Positions 11,970 through 20,666 are shown, numbered from the stretch's first letter. The stretch is 64,000 bases of DNA from Rhizobium mesoamericanum STM3625 (GCF_000312665.1 NZ_HF536778.1:271590-335589), one strand, 5' to 3'. Numbers and translations are program-made. The notes: generated by a model not told the origin, from the letters alone.

Positions 11970-12356
11970 TCACGGAACGACGGCGATAACTTCAATCTCC
12001 GCGAACAGCCTTGGATCGTAGAGACCCGCCTGAACCATGACGCTGGCAGGCGGGCACTCCTGATTGTAGTGCAGGGCTCGGACCTCCTTGATCGTTCTGA
12101 GCAACTCCGGTGAGAACTCGCGGACGAAGCAAGTCGTTCGCGCCACGTGCTCGAAGCCCAGACCCGCCTTCTCGAGCGTACGCTTGAGATTCTCGAACAT
12201 TGCGATGACCTGATCCTCAATAGAACTTGTTACCGGCTCTCCAGACGCGTCCAGGCCACAGTGACCTCCGGACACAAAGAACCCTGAGCCCTTGATCAAC
12301 ATTCCCTGCGAGAGACCTGGCCATTCAGCCTCCGGCGGATTCACTGCGGTCAACAT
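11970..12356 (-). CDS. RidA/YjgF-family protein lacking the catalytic arginine
   Basis: A 128 aa member of the RidA (YjgF/UK114) family. The fold motifs VSGGHCGLDASGEP, a central helix and the C-terminal LFAEIEVIAV are clear. At the position where active RidA enamine/imine deaminases have Arg (pattern R-S-x-V-x-V), this protein reads PPASVMVQAGL, giving Ala. It therefore belongs to the Rid subfamilies not expected to have the classic deaminase activity. The start at 12356 has AAGGATG upstream. It is divergent from the citrate-synthase-like gene, with operator-like repeats between them. Confidence 0.85.
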   Translation of the reverse strand: MLTAVNPPEAEWPGLSQGMLIKGSGFFVSGGHCGLDASGEPVTSSIEDQVIAMFENLKRTLEKAGLGFEHVARTTCFVREFSPELLRTIKEVRALHYNQECPPASVMVQAGLYDPRLFAEIEVIAVVP

Positions 12357-12434
12357 TGGTGTCACATCCTTTACCTTAAGTTTGAAGCAAGCCGCGCTGT
12401 GGTGCACGCCAAGGAGACTGATAAAGATATTTTG

Positions 12435-12450
12435 CATACTTGTCAGTATG
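12435..12450. promoter_or_regulatory. Perfect operator-like palindrome CATACT-N4-AGTATG
   Basis: CATACT-tgtc-AGTATG is a perfect 6+6 inverted repeat, the best example in the window of the repeated ATACT-N4-AGTAT signal. It lies about 80 bp upstream of the RidA start in the RidA/lyase divergent region (12357-12657), which holds no gene. Confidence 0.65.
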
Positions 12451-12510
12451 TCATCGGCCGCTAATTTTGTCTGCGGACGTATGCACGATAAATTTTTTGG
12501 ATTTCTTTAT

Positions 12511-12524
12511 ATACTCTTGAGTAT
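12511..12524. promoter_or_regulatory. Second perfect operator-like palindrome ATACT-N4-AGTAT
   Basis: ATACT-cttg-AGTAT is a second perfect copy, centred 75 bp (about seven helical turns) from the first one at 12435-12450. A half-site AGTATG follows at 12541-12546. Two copies in one divergent region suggest separate control of each promoter or cooperative binding. Confidence 0.65.
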
Positions 12525-12657
12525 GTTTATCGCATCTTCTAGTATGTGGACGCTCGCCTTCGATGCCGAGATCGACGGAGTACTGGCCCGAAAGAGGTGC
12601 CGCAGAGACATCGGCAGGTTGCAGCGACTTCTTTGAACACTTTACGATGGGGATTGC

Positions 12658-13473
12658 ATGCCAAAAGGAACACCGTCCCACTGGGTAACCGGGGTCAGCG
12701 AAATTTCCGAGTCCGACATTTTCATTCGCGGGTATGCGATGAACGAGCTTGTCGGGACGGTTCCGTTCTCAGCCATCACCTACTTGCTGATCCGCGGCGA
12801 ATTACCCACACCCGGCCAAGCCCGTATGATGGACGTCATTCTCTCGTCCATTCTCGACTACGGTTTGCAGAAGTCTGGAACTGTCGCTGCTCGTGCGGTC
12901 GTCTCCGTAAACCCGGTGATGACCGCGGGGCTTGGCGCTGCCGTTCTAGCTGCCGGCGAGTACGCCTTGTCTCCGGAGGACACGGGTCGATTCATTGCTG
13001 AAACTTTCGCCAAATGGCAAGCGAGCGGGAAGTCTAAGGAAGAGGCCGCAACCGCGCTCGTGAGCGAACTCCGTGCGGCTAAGAAGAGGGTACCGGGGTT
13101 TGGTCACCAGGTATTTCGGTATGTCGATCCGCGTTCGCAGCGGCTGAAGGCTCTGGCAAAAGAGCAAGGCGTCTGGGGTGAGGCCATTGAGTGGTACGAG
13201 GCGGTCCATAAGGCGTTTCAAGATGCGACCAACAAGCCGGAACTTGTATTGAACGATGTCGGAATGCTCGCGGCGATCATGGTTCAGATGGGCTTTACGC
13301 CGCAGGAGATGTGCGGCCTCGCCCTGCTGTCGACGATGCCGGGATTGATCGCCCACGTGTCGGAAGAGCTTCAGTCAGGTGTCCGCAATCGACTCATCCC
13401 AGATTCTCACGTCGAATACGAAACCCCGAGGCGGGATCTTGCGGGTGAACTCACAAAGTTGGGATGGCGGTAA
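12658..13473 (+). CDS. Citrate-synthase-superfamily lyase (citryl-CoA-lyase-like)
   Basis: A 271 aa protein, much shorter than citrate synthase (about 430 aa) and matching citryl-CoA-lyase-type members. The conserved segment PGFGHQVFRYVDPRSQRLKA carries the family His and CoA-binding Arg. The other catalytic His motif (GPLHGG in citrate synthase) is not visible; the region reads AAGEYALSPEDTGRF. This suggests C-C bond cleavage of a CoA thioester or a changed reaction, not ordinary citrate synthesis. It starts an apparent plus-strand operon with MaoC, ETF and flavin dehydrogenase genes. Substrate unknown. Confidence 0.75.
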   Translation: MPKGTPSHWVTGVSEISESDIFIRGYAMNELVGTVPFSAITYLLIRGELPTPGQARMMDVILSSILDYGLQKSGTVAARAVVSVNPVMTAGLGAAVLAAGEYALSPEDTGRFIAETFAKWQASGKSKEEAATALVSELRAAKKRVPGFGHQVFRYVDPRSQRLKALAKEQGVWGEAIEWYEAVHKAFQDATNKPELVLNDVGMLAAIMVQMGFTPQEMCGLALLSTMPGLIAHVSEELQSGVRNRLIPDSHVEYETPRRDLAGELTKLGWR

Positions 13474-13518
13474 AGCAGCAAGCCGGCAATCGAATGTCAC
13501 CCGTGCCGTACTGCTCGC

Positions 13519-13565
13519 TTGACATAGCAAACCGGCTAGTAGAAAATACATTCTGCGCAGTATGT
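13519..13565 (+). promoter_or_regulatory. Promoter with overlapping operator before the MaoC gene
   Basis: TTGACA at 13519-13524 resembles a -35 box, with an AT-rich AAAATA about 18 bases later as a possible -10. The palindrome ACATTCT-gcgc-AGTATGT at 13548-13565 (one mismatch in seven per arm) starts at the end of the -10. A repressor there would block transcription of the MaoC/ETF/oxidase genes. Confidence 0.55.
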
Positions 13566-13635
13566 CACGAAGACTTGGGCATATTCGTTCGGCCCCACGA
13601 ACAGTTCAGCGCCGCGGCGCATATGGAGGGAATTA

Positions 13636-14124
13636 ATGGATACGACACTTGAACGCCCGACTTTGATTGTTGGACCGAACGCGATGTTCTTCGACGACTT
13701 TAAGGTGGGGCAGGAGTGGACGACGCCGCGCCGGACCATCACCGAGACCGACATCGTCATGTTCGCCGCTCTTACCGGTGATCATAATCCTGTCCATACC
13801 GACGAGATTTTCGCTCAGTCCACTCCGTTCGGTGCTCGTATTCTCCATGGGCCTGCGGTTTTCGCGATCGTTACAGGTCTTGAATTCCGTCTAGGCATTA
13901 AGGAAGGCACCGCGATTGCATTCTTGGGAATGACCTGGGATCTGAAAGCACCGGTAAAAATGGGCGACACGATCCATGTGTATCAGCGTGTAGAGGAGGT
14001 TCGGCGCACGTCCAATCCGGAGCGGGGGATCGTCAACTTCTGGCTCGAGGTCCGCAATCAAAAGGGCGACGTTTGTCAGCAAGGGATTTGGAAAGTCATG
14101 TTCCACTCCCGCAATGCTGGATGA
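13636..14124 (+). CDS. MaoC-family (R)-enoyl-CoA hydratase-like protein
   Basis: A 162 aa single hot-dog-fold protein. The hydratase-2 signature is present: FAALTGDHNPVHTDE with catalytic Asp and His, followed by ARILHGPAVFAIVTG. Members hydrate enoyl-CoA esters or dehydrate hydroxyacyl-CoAs. It has its own promoter/operator region and is followed by the ETF beta gene after 86 bp. With the CoA synthetase and the citrate-synthase-like lyase it implies a CoA-ester route, but no acyl-CoA dehydrogenase to make an enoyl-CoA is present in the window. Confidence 0.87.
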   Translation: MDTTLERPTLIVGPNAMFFDDFKVGQEWTTPRRTITETDIVMFAALTGDHNPVHTDEIFAQSTPFGARILHGPAVFAIVTGLEFRLGIKEGTAIAFLGMTWDLKAPVKMGDTIHVYQRVEEVRRTSNPERGIVNFWLEVRNQKGDVCQQGIWKVMFHSRNAG

Positions 14125-14210
14125 GGACAGGACCGCATTGTTGGAGCCTACGCAATATCACGCGGTCCAAAACATGGGAGCGGGCCAGCAGCAGGAGCGC
14201 AGTTTTAGAT

Positions 14211-14975
14211 ATGGACATCATCGTACTAATCAAGAAAGTTCCCGATCCGAATGTTCCGGAACACTTCGTGTCGATCTCGGATAACCACGAGAATATCATC
14301 CTCCACGCGTCGTCCCAGTATTCGATAAATCTTTATGACCTCAACGCGGTAGAAGCCGCGATCAGCCTCAAAGAAGCGCACGGGGGTACCATCACCGTCG
14401 TGACGGCGGACGACGCTTCGGCGGACCAATATCTGCGTCGAGTTCTGGCGATGGGTGCGGATAGCGCTGTCCGAGTGGAACTTGATCCAGCCGTTCGCAA
14501 CGACGCATTCCAGACTGCCGATGCTCTTGCATCTGCCATCAAAGCGATAGGTATTCCGTCGCTGATCATTGCCGGCCGACAGGCGTCTGACACCGACGCG
14601 GGTTATGTACCATTCCTGGTCGCTCACGGACTGGGAATTCCAGCGATTTCGCCGGTTGTTGCGTTCAAGTCCGCCACGGACAAGACCATCAACGTAGGCA
14701 AATTGTCGGAGGTAAGCATCGATGAGTATGAACTGGCTCTGCCGGCGATGGTCCTGGTCTCGAATGAGATCAATAAGCCGAGAACTCCTGGTCTTAAGGG
14801 TGTAATGGCAGCCAAGAAGGCAACGATCGATGTTGTTGAGCGAGCCTCGGGTCAAGTGGAGTCCAAGCCCACCTATGCGCCTAGGAAGGGACAGCGCACT
14901 GTCCAATCAACGCAGTTCATCGAGGGCAGCGACGACGACAAGGCGGCCGCCCTCGTCGCCGCTCTCCAAAACTGA
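14211..14975 (+). CDS. etfB: Electron transfer flavoprotein, beta subunit (cluster-specific copy)
   Basis: The beta subunit of an ETF, the soluble FAD/AMP carrier that takes electrons from flavin dehydrogenases. At 254 aa it shows IVLIKKVPDPNVPEHFVSIS, NLYDLNAVEAAISLKEAHGG and ADDASADQYLRRVLAMGADS. The later ADP-binding-type IAGRQASDTDAGYVP is also seen. The start at 14211 has GCAGGAG upstream. It differs clearly from the second, housekeeping-like ETF beta at 29088-29837. It is next to its alpha subunit (9 bp) and the two-subunit flavin dehydrogenase, its probable electron donor. Confidence 0.9.
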   Translation: MDIIVLIKKVPDPNVPEHFVSISDNHENIILHASSQYSINLYDLNAVEAAISLKEAHGGTITVVTADDASADQYLRRVLAMGADSAVRVELDPAVRNDAFQTADALASAIKAIGIPSLIIAGRQASDTDAGYVPFLVAHGLGIPAISPVVAFKSATDKTINVGKLSEVSIDEYELALPAMVLVSNEINKPRTPGLKGVMAAKKATIDVVERASGQVESKPTYAPRKGQRTVQSTQFIEGSDDDKAAALVAALQN

Positions 14976-14984
14976 GGCTCAGGA

Positions 14985-15929
14985 ATGACAAACGCTCTAT
15001 TCGTACTTCATCACTCTGCGGACACCCGGGCCACCGAATTCGGGACCCTCGCCTCGCTGGCCGCTTCGCTCAACAGTGCTGGATACACCAGCGGCTTGTT
15101 TATCCTTGACACGACTGCTGCCTCAACCGTTACGGTCAAGGCCGGCGGTGTATTTCGGAAAATTTCAGCGGTCTCGGCCGGGAAGCCCGTAGGCGATGGA
15201 GCGGACTACCTGGTGCAAGCAGTTCGTAAAGCATCGTCTGACTCATCGGTCATTGTTGCCTTGGGAACGGTTTCGAATAGGAACTGGGGGCCGCAAGTGG
15301 CAGCGGCGCAAGGCGCAGAATTCCTGACGGCTTGCGAGACGATTAATGCCGGTCGCGACGGTATAACCGCTACGGCTCCAGCATTGGGAGGGCTGGTGGT
15401 GAAGACCGTCGACCTCGGCAGCAAGCAAGCAGTCTTGCTTTATAGCGGAGAGGCACTTCCTGCGCCCGCTTTTGCCGACGTCGAGGCGGCCGTGTCGACA
15501 GATGAAGCTTCCGAAGGCCGGGTTCGGTTTGTTGCCTCGGAAGCATTGCCGGATACAGGAGGCATTCCGCTCCGTGGAGCGAGCAAGGTCGTGGCGGGCG
15601 GTCTTGGCGTAGGCTCGGGCGACAAGTGGCGGATTATCGAGGAGTTCGCCGGAAAGGTCGACGCTGCAGTCGGTGCAAGCCGTGCGGCAGTGGAAATGGG
15701 CTGGGTGCCGTCAAGCCGCCAGGTAGGCTTCTCCGGACAGAAGGTTAGTCCGGATGTCTACGTAGCGATTGGCATCTCCGGCGCCGTCCACCATCTAGCA
15801 GGGATCGGAGGCGCGAAGAAGATCGTGGCCATCAACAAGGACCCCGACGCCAGTATCTTCAAGGTGTCTGACGTCGCCATCGTTGGCGACTACGAGCATA
15901 TACTCGCTGCAGCGATGCGCAAGTTGTAG
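14985..15929 (+). CDS. etfA: Electron transfer flavoprotein, alpha subunit (cluster-specific copy)
   Basis: The alpha subunit of the ETF, 314 aa. The C-terminal FAD-binding domain is intact: [40 protein letters not shown] and [20 protein letters not shown], ending in [20 protein letters not shown]. It forms a heterodimer with the upstream beta subunit, starting 9 bp after it. Electrons would pass to the ETF-quinone oxidoreductase encoded at 21864-23513. Confidence 0.93.
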   Translation: MTNALFVLHHSADTRATEFGTLASLAASLNSAGYTSGLFILDTTAASTVTVKAGGVFRKISAVSAGKPVGDGADYLVQAVRKASSDSSVIVALGTVSNRNWGPQVAAAQGAEFLTACETINAGRDGITATAPALGGLVVKTVDLGSKQAVLLYSGEALPAPAFADVEAAVSTDEASEGRVRFVASEALPDTGGIPLRGASKVVAGGLGVGSGDKWRIIEEFAGKVDAAVGASRAAVEMGWVPSSRQVGFSGQKVSPDVYVAIGISGAVHHLAGIGGAKKIVAINKDPDASIFKVSDVAIVGDYEHILAAAMRKL

Positions 15930-16030
15930 TAACAATCGGATCGCAATATCCGTCCGCTGGGAGGTACCACGGCGACGGCTTGATCAATACATGAGGCGGC
16001 CCAAGGCAGCCTGCACAAGGGAACACCGAA

Positions 16031-17485
16031 ATGAGCGGCAAACGTATCGTCGTTATTGGTGCGAGCCGATTGGGTTGTGACTTCGCTTTGGCGGCCGGTT
16101 CGGCGGGGCATGAAGTTACGCTGGTCGATGAGCATCCGCAGGAATTAAAGAGCATGTCGTTCGACGCTCCGTATTTTTACGGTTCGGGACTGCCCGCATC
16201 TCTTAGCGACGAGACAGCCGTTTTCGATAACGTCCTTAGCTCCAACGAAGCCCTTCTCGAATGCGTCGAGAACGACGTGGACGTCAAGATTGGCGTCGTT
16301 GCGTGGGGCGCATTTCACAATGCGCCGAATTCACAGCACATAGGTGTTCCCAAGGTCGGCATCGTTTCCCGCGAAGGCAACGAACTTCTAGAGTATGACC
16401 AGCTGGTTCTCGCGACAGGCTCCCGTGACTTTGTTCCATCCTTCAAAGGCTGGGAACTTCCCGGCGTTCTTGGTGCCAAGGCTGGATTGAAACTTCTTCA
16501 ATCCTATCAGTGTTTCAACGGCAGCCGCTGTCTCGTCCTCGGAACGACGGCGGTGGCGGTCGAATTTGCCAAGGCCGCGCGAGATTTCGGCATCGATGTC
16601 GCGGGCTTCGTCGAACCCACAGCATCGTTCCAGGCAGAAACCGAAATGCTTGAATGGGTCTCGTCGGAAGGAATTCCGATCTACTACGAGAGCGTGATCC
16701 TCGAGGCCAAGGGAACAGACAAGATTGGGTCAGCGGCCATCATCGCCGCAGATGGCTCGGGCAGTTTAGCGGAAATTGCCTGTGACTCGATCTGCGTCGC
16801 TATCGGTGTGTTGCCAAACGTCGAGCTTCCAGCCGCCATGGGCTGTGAAATGCGGTTCGACGACACGATCCCGGCCTGGGTACCTAAAGTCAAGGGGGAC
16901 CGCGAAACGTCGATATCTCAGGTCTTTTGGCTTTCTTCTTTCGATCCGACCGACGAACAACCGGCGAAAGCATTGGCGGCGATAGAAAATGGACCAACTG
17001 GAACGAACGCAGCACTGGCTGAATCGGATGGCAGACAAGCAGACTACATCAATCTTTGGGTCGCCAAGCTGCATGAAATGGGCGGCGCTGACGTCGTGCT
17101 TTGCCAGTGTGAAACCGTTACGCGCGGCGAGTTTCTAAATCTACAGCCCCCGCGCTATCTCAAGGCCGGCCTCAAGGTGATCCATGATCCTGTGACAGGT
17201 GGTGAAGGCGGACCGAAAATCAGCCAGGACCTTGCCAAGCGCATGACGCGCGTTGGCATGGGCCATTGCCAGGGCAAGCGTTGCCGCGACGAAGCGGCTT
17301 TCTTGCTCTCGCAACGATTCGGCGTGCCATTGCGAGATATCAGGCCAGGCAGTTATCGGTTCCCGATCCGCCCTATCGACATGTCCCTGATAGCAGCAGA
17401 AGATGACGATTATCACACTCGCGAAAAGTGGCCTCACTGGATGCATGAGGAAGTCGTTCCGGTCGATGTGGCAGGCACCGAGTAA
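16031..17485 (+). CDS. Flavin dehydrogenase subunit A (HcnB/OoxA/sarcosine-oxidase-alpha-like)
   Basis: The larger subunit (484 aa) of a heteromeric amino-acid/opine-type dehydrogenase. An N-terminal Rossmann FAD site (VVIGASRLGCDFALAAGSAG), a second nucleotide site (CLVLGTTAVAVEFAKAARD) and CVAIGVLPNVELPAAMG fit the pyridine-nucleotide-disulfide-reductase-like fold of OoxA and HcnB. The C-terminus has a BFD-like 2Fe-2S site: CQCETVTRGE and GHCQGKRC supply four Cys. The partner FAD subunit follows after 11 bp. The pair probably oxidises a C-N bond in a secondary or N-alkyl amino acid. No separate small ferredoxin subunit (HcnA/OoxC type) is visible. Confidence 0.82.
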   Translation: MSGKRIVVIGASRLGCDFALAAGSAGHEVTLVDEHPQELKSMSFDAPYFYGSGLPASLSDETAVFDNVLSSNEALLECVENDVDVKIGVVAWGAFHNAPNSQHIGVPKVGIVSREGNELLEYDQLVLATGSRDFVPSFKGWELPGVLGAKAGLKLLQSYQCFNGSRCLVLGTTAVAVEFAKAARDFGIDVAGFVEPTASFQAETEMLEWVSSEGIPIYYESVILEAKGTDKIGSAAIIAADGSGSLAEIACDSICVAIGVLPNVELPAAMGCEMRFDDTIPAWVPKVKGDRETSISQVFWLSSFDPTDEQPAKALAAIENGPTGTNAALAESDGRQADYINLWVAKLHEMGGADVVLCQCETVTRGEFLNLQPPRYLKAGLKVIHDPVTGGEGGPKISQDLAKRMTRVGMGHCQGKRCRDEAAFLLSQRFGVPLRDIRPGSYRFPIRPIDMSLIAAEDDDYHTREKWPHWMHEEVVPVDVAGTE

Positions 17486-17496
17486 GGAGGATTGAG

Positions 17497-18660
17497 ATGA
17501 ATCACTACGACATTATTGTCGTCGGTTCCGGCCTTCTCGGATTGTCGACTGCTTACAATGCTCAAAAAGCTGGCGCGGGGGTGTTGGTTGTCGACCGAGG
17601 CCCCGTCGCATACGAAGCCTCGTCTCGCGCGACAGGCTACCTGAGCGTCAGAGCTGACGACCCCGATGAAGCTCCTCTAGCGAAAATGGCCGAGGACCTA
17701 TGGGGAACACTTGATGAAGAACTTGGATATCCTACCGAATGGACGCCCAAGGGCCGTCTCTGGGTTGCGTTCTCCGATAAGCAGGTTGACGAACTGCATG
17801 AGACGTACAAGGCATTCCAACGGGCCGACGATAGCTTCGAAATCATCGACGCGGATGCATGTCGAAAATTGATCCCAATACTGTCTCCTGAAACGCGCGC
17901 TGGTCTTTATACACCACGCTCGGGCCACGCTAATCCTCAACGCGTTTCACAGGCGTACGCATGGGCGTTCCAGGACCGCGGCGGAACGATTGTCGAAAAC
18001 AACCCTGTCTATTCTGTTATTGCAGAGGGCGGAAAGGTGAAGGGGGTCAGGACGGCGCGCGATAAAGTGTACGCCGATCGCGTCGTGCTCTGCGCTGGCG
18101 GCTACAACGCCACTTTGCTTCAGCCTTTTGGCGTGGCTTTTCCAGTTGCGACCGTGCGACTTGAAGCGTTGGTGACAACGCCCCTGCCCCATATGTATGA
18201 CGTCGGCTTCATCGGCCTCAATGGTCTTTCTATCCGCCAGACAAAGCGCGGGAACCTTCATGCTAACGGCGGCCCGCACGAATGGGTGGATGTCAACGCC
18301 GACGAGGAGCCTGCTAAGCCAAACACCCCTATCGTCCGCAACCTCGTCCGTCGGATGATCGAGGCCTTTCCAGTCGCCGCGGGTGCGCAACTGCTCCGAA
18401 CCTGGGCTGGCGTTCTCGACATCACGAAAGACCAGAAGACGATCGTTCACAGGTTCGACGAACCGGAAGGGCTCTTGGTCGCGGCCGGTGCCGGTCACGG
18501 CTTCGGTATGGCTCCTTCCGTGGGGATTGCCATGTCGGAGCTTGCTCTCGAAGGAAAAACGCGGGCACCGATTGAGAAGCTTACCCTGGACAGGTTCGCG
18601 AACCTAAACCCGAACTGGAAGGCCGATAAACGGTGGACGCCGGGGTCTTATAACACTTAA
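17497..18660 (+). CDS. Flavin dehydrogenase subunit B (DAO family; HcnC/OoxB/SoxB-like)
   Basis: The substrate-oxidising FAD subunit (D-amino-acid-oxidase fold), 387 aa. It has the dinucleotide site IVVGSGLLGLSTAYNAQKAG, the conserved YTPRSGHANPQRVSQAYAWA, VVLCAGGYNATLLQPFGVAF and a C-terminal VAAGAGHGFGMAPSVGIAMS. It is coupled to the A subunit. An AAGGAGG ribosome site precedes the ATG. With the ETF genes immediately upstream, ETF rather than oxygen is the likely electron acceptor (inference). A rho-independent terminator follows at once. Confidence 0.87.
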   Translation: MNHYDIIVVGSGLLGLSTAYNAQKAGAGVLVVDRGPVAYEASSRATGYLSVRADDPDEAPLAKMAEDLWGTLDEELGYPTEWTPKGRLWVAFSDKQVDELHETYKAFQRADDSFEIIDADACRKLIPILSPETRAGLYTPRSGHANPQRVSQAYAWAFQDRGGTIVENNPVYSVIAEGGKVKGVRTARDKVYADRVVLCAGGYNATLLQPFGVAFPVATVRLEALVTTPLPHMYDVGFIGLNGLSIRQTKRGNLHANGGPHEWVDVNADEEPAKPNTPIVRNLVRRMIEAFPVAAGAQLLRTWAGVLDITKDQKTIVHRFDEPEGLLVAAGAGHGFGMAPSVGIAMSELALEGKTRAPIEKLTLDRFANLNPNWKADKRWTPGSYNT

Positions 18661-18669
18661 TAAACGAAA

Positions 18670-18700
18670 GGCCGGCCAAAGGACAGGTCGGCTTTTTTTT
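18670..18700 (+). terminator. Rho-independent terminator after the flavin dehydrogenase operon
   Basis: GCCGGCC and GGTCGGC form a 7 bp stem (one G-T pair) with an 8-base loop, followed directly by eight T residues. Confidence 0.85.
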
Positions 18701-18774
18701 CTGCGTGCCGCTCTTGGCTTGTCATTTCAGCTCTTATACCGTAGAGAACGAAAAAATACTTCAGAAGGTGGCCG

Positions 18775-19413
18775 ATGGATATGGAATCGCAGAAAATCAG
18801 CGCGAAACCGAGCATTCGGGATAAAATCAAGCAGCAAAAAACCGAACTTATCCAGGAAGAGATTCTGGAAGCGGCATCGCGCTTGATCGCAGCTCGCGGG
18901 TTCCGCGCGGTAACGGTCGACGACATTAGCGCCGAGATGGGTTTTACCAAATCCATTATCTACTATTACATGAAGAGCAAAAACGAGATTCTGTGGCGGA
19001 TTTTCGAGAAGATTGATGTCACTTATGCAGAGGGCCTTGAGGAGGCATTGCAGTCGGGCGGCAGCACGACCGACGTTCTTGCGAGCATCGTAAAGATGCA
19101 CTCTCTAAACGTAATGCAGCATCAATCCTGGGCTACCATTTACAATCGTGATGAGAACGAGTTGATCGATGATCAGCACGCGATCGTCACGGCCAACCGC
19201 CGCAAGTACAACAAGCAGATCCAGGGTTTGTATTCTAGGGGCGTAACCGAGGGCGTTTTTAGGGACACTCCTCCGTTCATCGCGGTAAGCTGCCTAATCG
19301 GCGCGTGCAATTGGGCCTACACCTGGTTCAAGCCAGGCCTGAAACATACGGCCGAGGAAGTTGCGTCTGCGTTCGCTGACCAGCTCATTCTAGGCGTTTT
19401 AATCAAGAATTGA
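18775..19413 (+). CDS. TetR-family transcriptional regulator
   Basis: A 212 aa DNA-binding repressor-type protein. The N-terminal helix-turn-helix is typical: FRAVTVDDISAEMGFTKSII followed by YYYMKSKNEILWRIFEKI (residues about 43-80). The C-terminal ligand domain contains QHQSWATIYNRDENELI and CLIGACNWAYTWFKPG, like regulators of acyl-CoA and aromatic catabolism. It sits alone between two terminators in the middle of the catabolic genes. It is the only one-component regulator of this block, so it is the first candidate for the ATACT-N4-AGTAT sites. Upstream of itself only a weak match (ATACC-gtag-AGAAC) is visible near 18737. Confidence 0.9.
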   Translation: MDMESQKISAKPSIRDKIKQQKTELIQEEILEAASRLIAARGFRAVTVDDISAEMGFTKSIIYYYMKSKNEILWRIFEKIDVTYAEGLEEALQSGGSTTDVLASIVKMHSLNVMQHQSWATIYNRDENELIDDQHAIVTANRRKYNKQIQGLYSRGVTEGVFRDTPPFIAVSCLIGACNWAYTWFKPGLKHTAEEVASAFADQLILGVLIKN

Positions 19414-19504
19414 GCTTTTGCCCGGCCGTCGTGGCCTCCCGATCATGGATTGGGGGGGGTCAAGCTTCCCGCTGATTACAGCCTTCAAAGAGATTTGTTC
19501 GGGA

Positions 19505-19540
19505 CGACCCCTGGCATTTTCGAACGCCAGGGGCGATTTT
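19505..19540. terminator. Terminator hairpin between convergent TetR and SDR genes
   Basis: CCCCTGGC and GCCAGGGG form a perfect 8 bp stem around a 10-base loop at 19508-19533, with CGATTTT following. It lies between two converging genes and can serve both strands. Confidence 0.8.
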
Positions 19541-19548
19541 CATCATAA

Positions 19549-20337
19549 CTACTGGATGGTCCAGCCGCCGTCGATGACAAGGGAATGTCCGGCCATGTAG
19601 CCAGCGTACGGAGACGCCGCAAACATGATCGCATTAGCGATATCCAGTGGCGCGCCCTTCTTCCCGGCTGGTACGCGCTTCAGGGCATCGGGGTTGACCC
19701 CCACACCACGGGCCATATCGGGAGCGGTATCTCCCAGAATGCGTGCAGAATTGCCACGCATATCGGTCTGAATCATTCCCGGGCATACCGAGTTGATCAC
19801 AACACCGGTCTTCGTCAGTTCGACGGCCATCTGGCGCGTTAGGCCAATAACTCCGAACTTGGACGTTGTGTAGGCAAGACCGTCGGCACCACCGAGAATG
19901 CCGCCGACGGAAGCGACGTTTATGATTCTTCCTTCGCCTCGCGCAACCATGTCTTTGAGTACGGCGCGGCAGAAGTAAAACGTGCCGCGGAGGTTGGTGT
20001 TAATGACTTTCTCCCACAGTTCGTTCGACGTATCGAGTACGCCAGCAAAGCCGTCGAATACTGATGCGTTGTTCACGAGCACGTCAATCCGGCCATGCTT
20101 TGAAAGCACATGGGCGATTACGCTGTTGATCGAGCTTTCCTGCTGGACGTCGGTCTTTACGAATTCGACGGTGATCCCTTCGGAAGCAAGCGATGAAACA
20201 ACATCCTGCCCCTTGTCCTCGAGGTAGCCCGCAATCACGACATCCCCGCCAGCCCGCGCGAACGCTTCGACGGTTGCCCGGCCGATTCCCGTCTCGCCGC
20301 CAGTGATAACCACTACTTTTCCCTTAAAGTCGAACAT
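19549..20337 (-). CDS. Short-chain dehydrogenase/reductase
   Basis: A classical SDR of 262 aa. It has the cofactor motif TGGETGIGRA near residue 12, NNASVFDGFAG (NNAG-like), the catalytic Ser in NVASVGGILGG and Tyr/Lys in YTTSKFG, and the C-terminal GHSLVIDGGW. The start at 20337 follows AGGAGACATTC; the longer frame is not conserved. It is divergent from the nitronate-monooxygenase-like gene across an operator-like repeat. Its substrate is unknown; a 3-hydroxyacyl or hydroxy-acid role would fit the CoA genes nearby. Confidence 0.9.
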   Translation of the reverse strand: MFDFKGKVVVITGGETGIGRATVEAFARAGGDVVIAGYLEDKGQDVVSSLASEGITVEFVKTDVQQESSINSVIAHVLSKHGRIDVLVNNASVFDGFAGVLDTSNELWEKVINTNLRGTFYFCRAVLKDMVARGEGRIINVASVGGILGGADGLAYTTSKFGVIGLTRQMAVELTKTGVVINSVCPGMIQTDMRGNSARILGDTAPDMARGVGVNPDALKRVPAGKKGAPLDIANAIMFAASPYAGYMAGHSLVIDGGWTIQ

Positions 20338-20454
20338 GAATGTCTCCTGCAGCTTCGCGTTCAATTCTCACGTCCGAGTCGCGGACGAGCACACGGGCGT
20401 TCTCAACCAGAGGTGGCGGACATCCTCGACGGCTCCGCCCCCTGGTCGGTTAAC

Positions 20455-20468
20455 ATACCGACAAGTAC
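20455..20468. promoter_or_regulatory. Operator-like palindrome in the SDR/NMO divergent gap (20338-20666)
   Basis: ATACC-gaca-AGTAC matches ATACT-N4-AGTAT with one mismatch in each arm. It lies about 118 bp upstream of the SDR start in the 329 bp divergent region. Apart from this site I see nothing in the gap. Confidence 0.4.
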
Positions 20469-20666
20469 AATACAATACCAGAGAGATTGCGCAACCCTTA
20501 GCCGGGGCACGGAATGGGAAAAGTCGCACATCAATAATACGGCTCTTTACAAACGTACCGATCATAATGTTTATTATACCCATTGGTCGACAAACAAGCG
20601 CGATCGGTGGAAGGCTCAACACCTGGAGCGCGATACCGATTTGTTACTGGCTCGGAGGACGGACAC

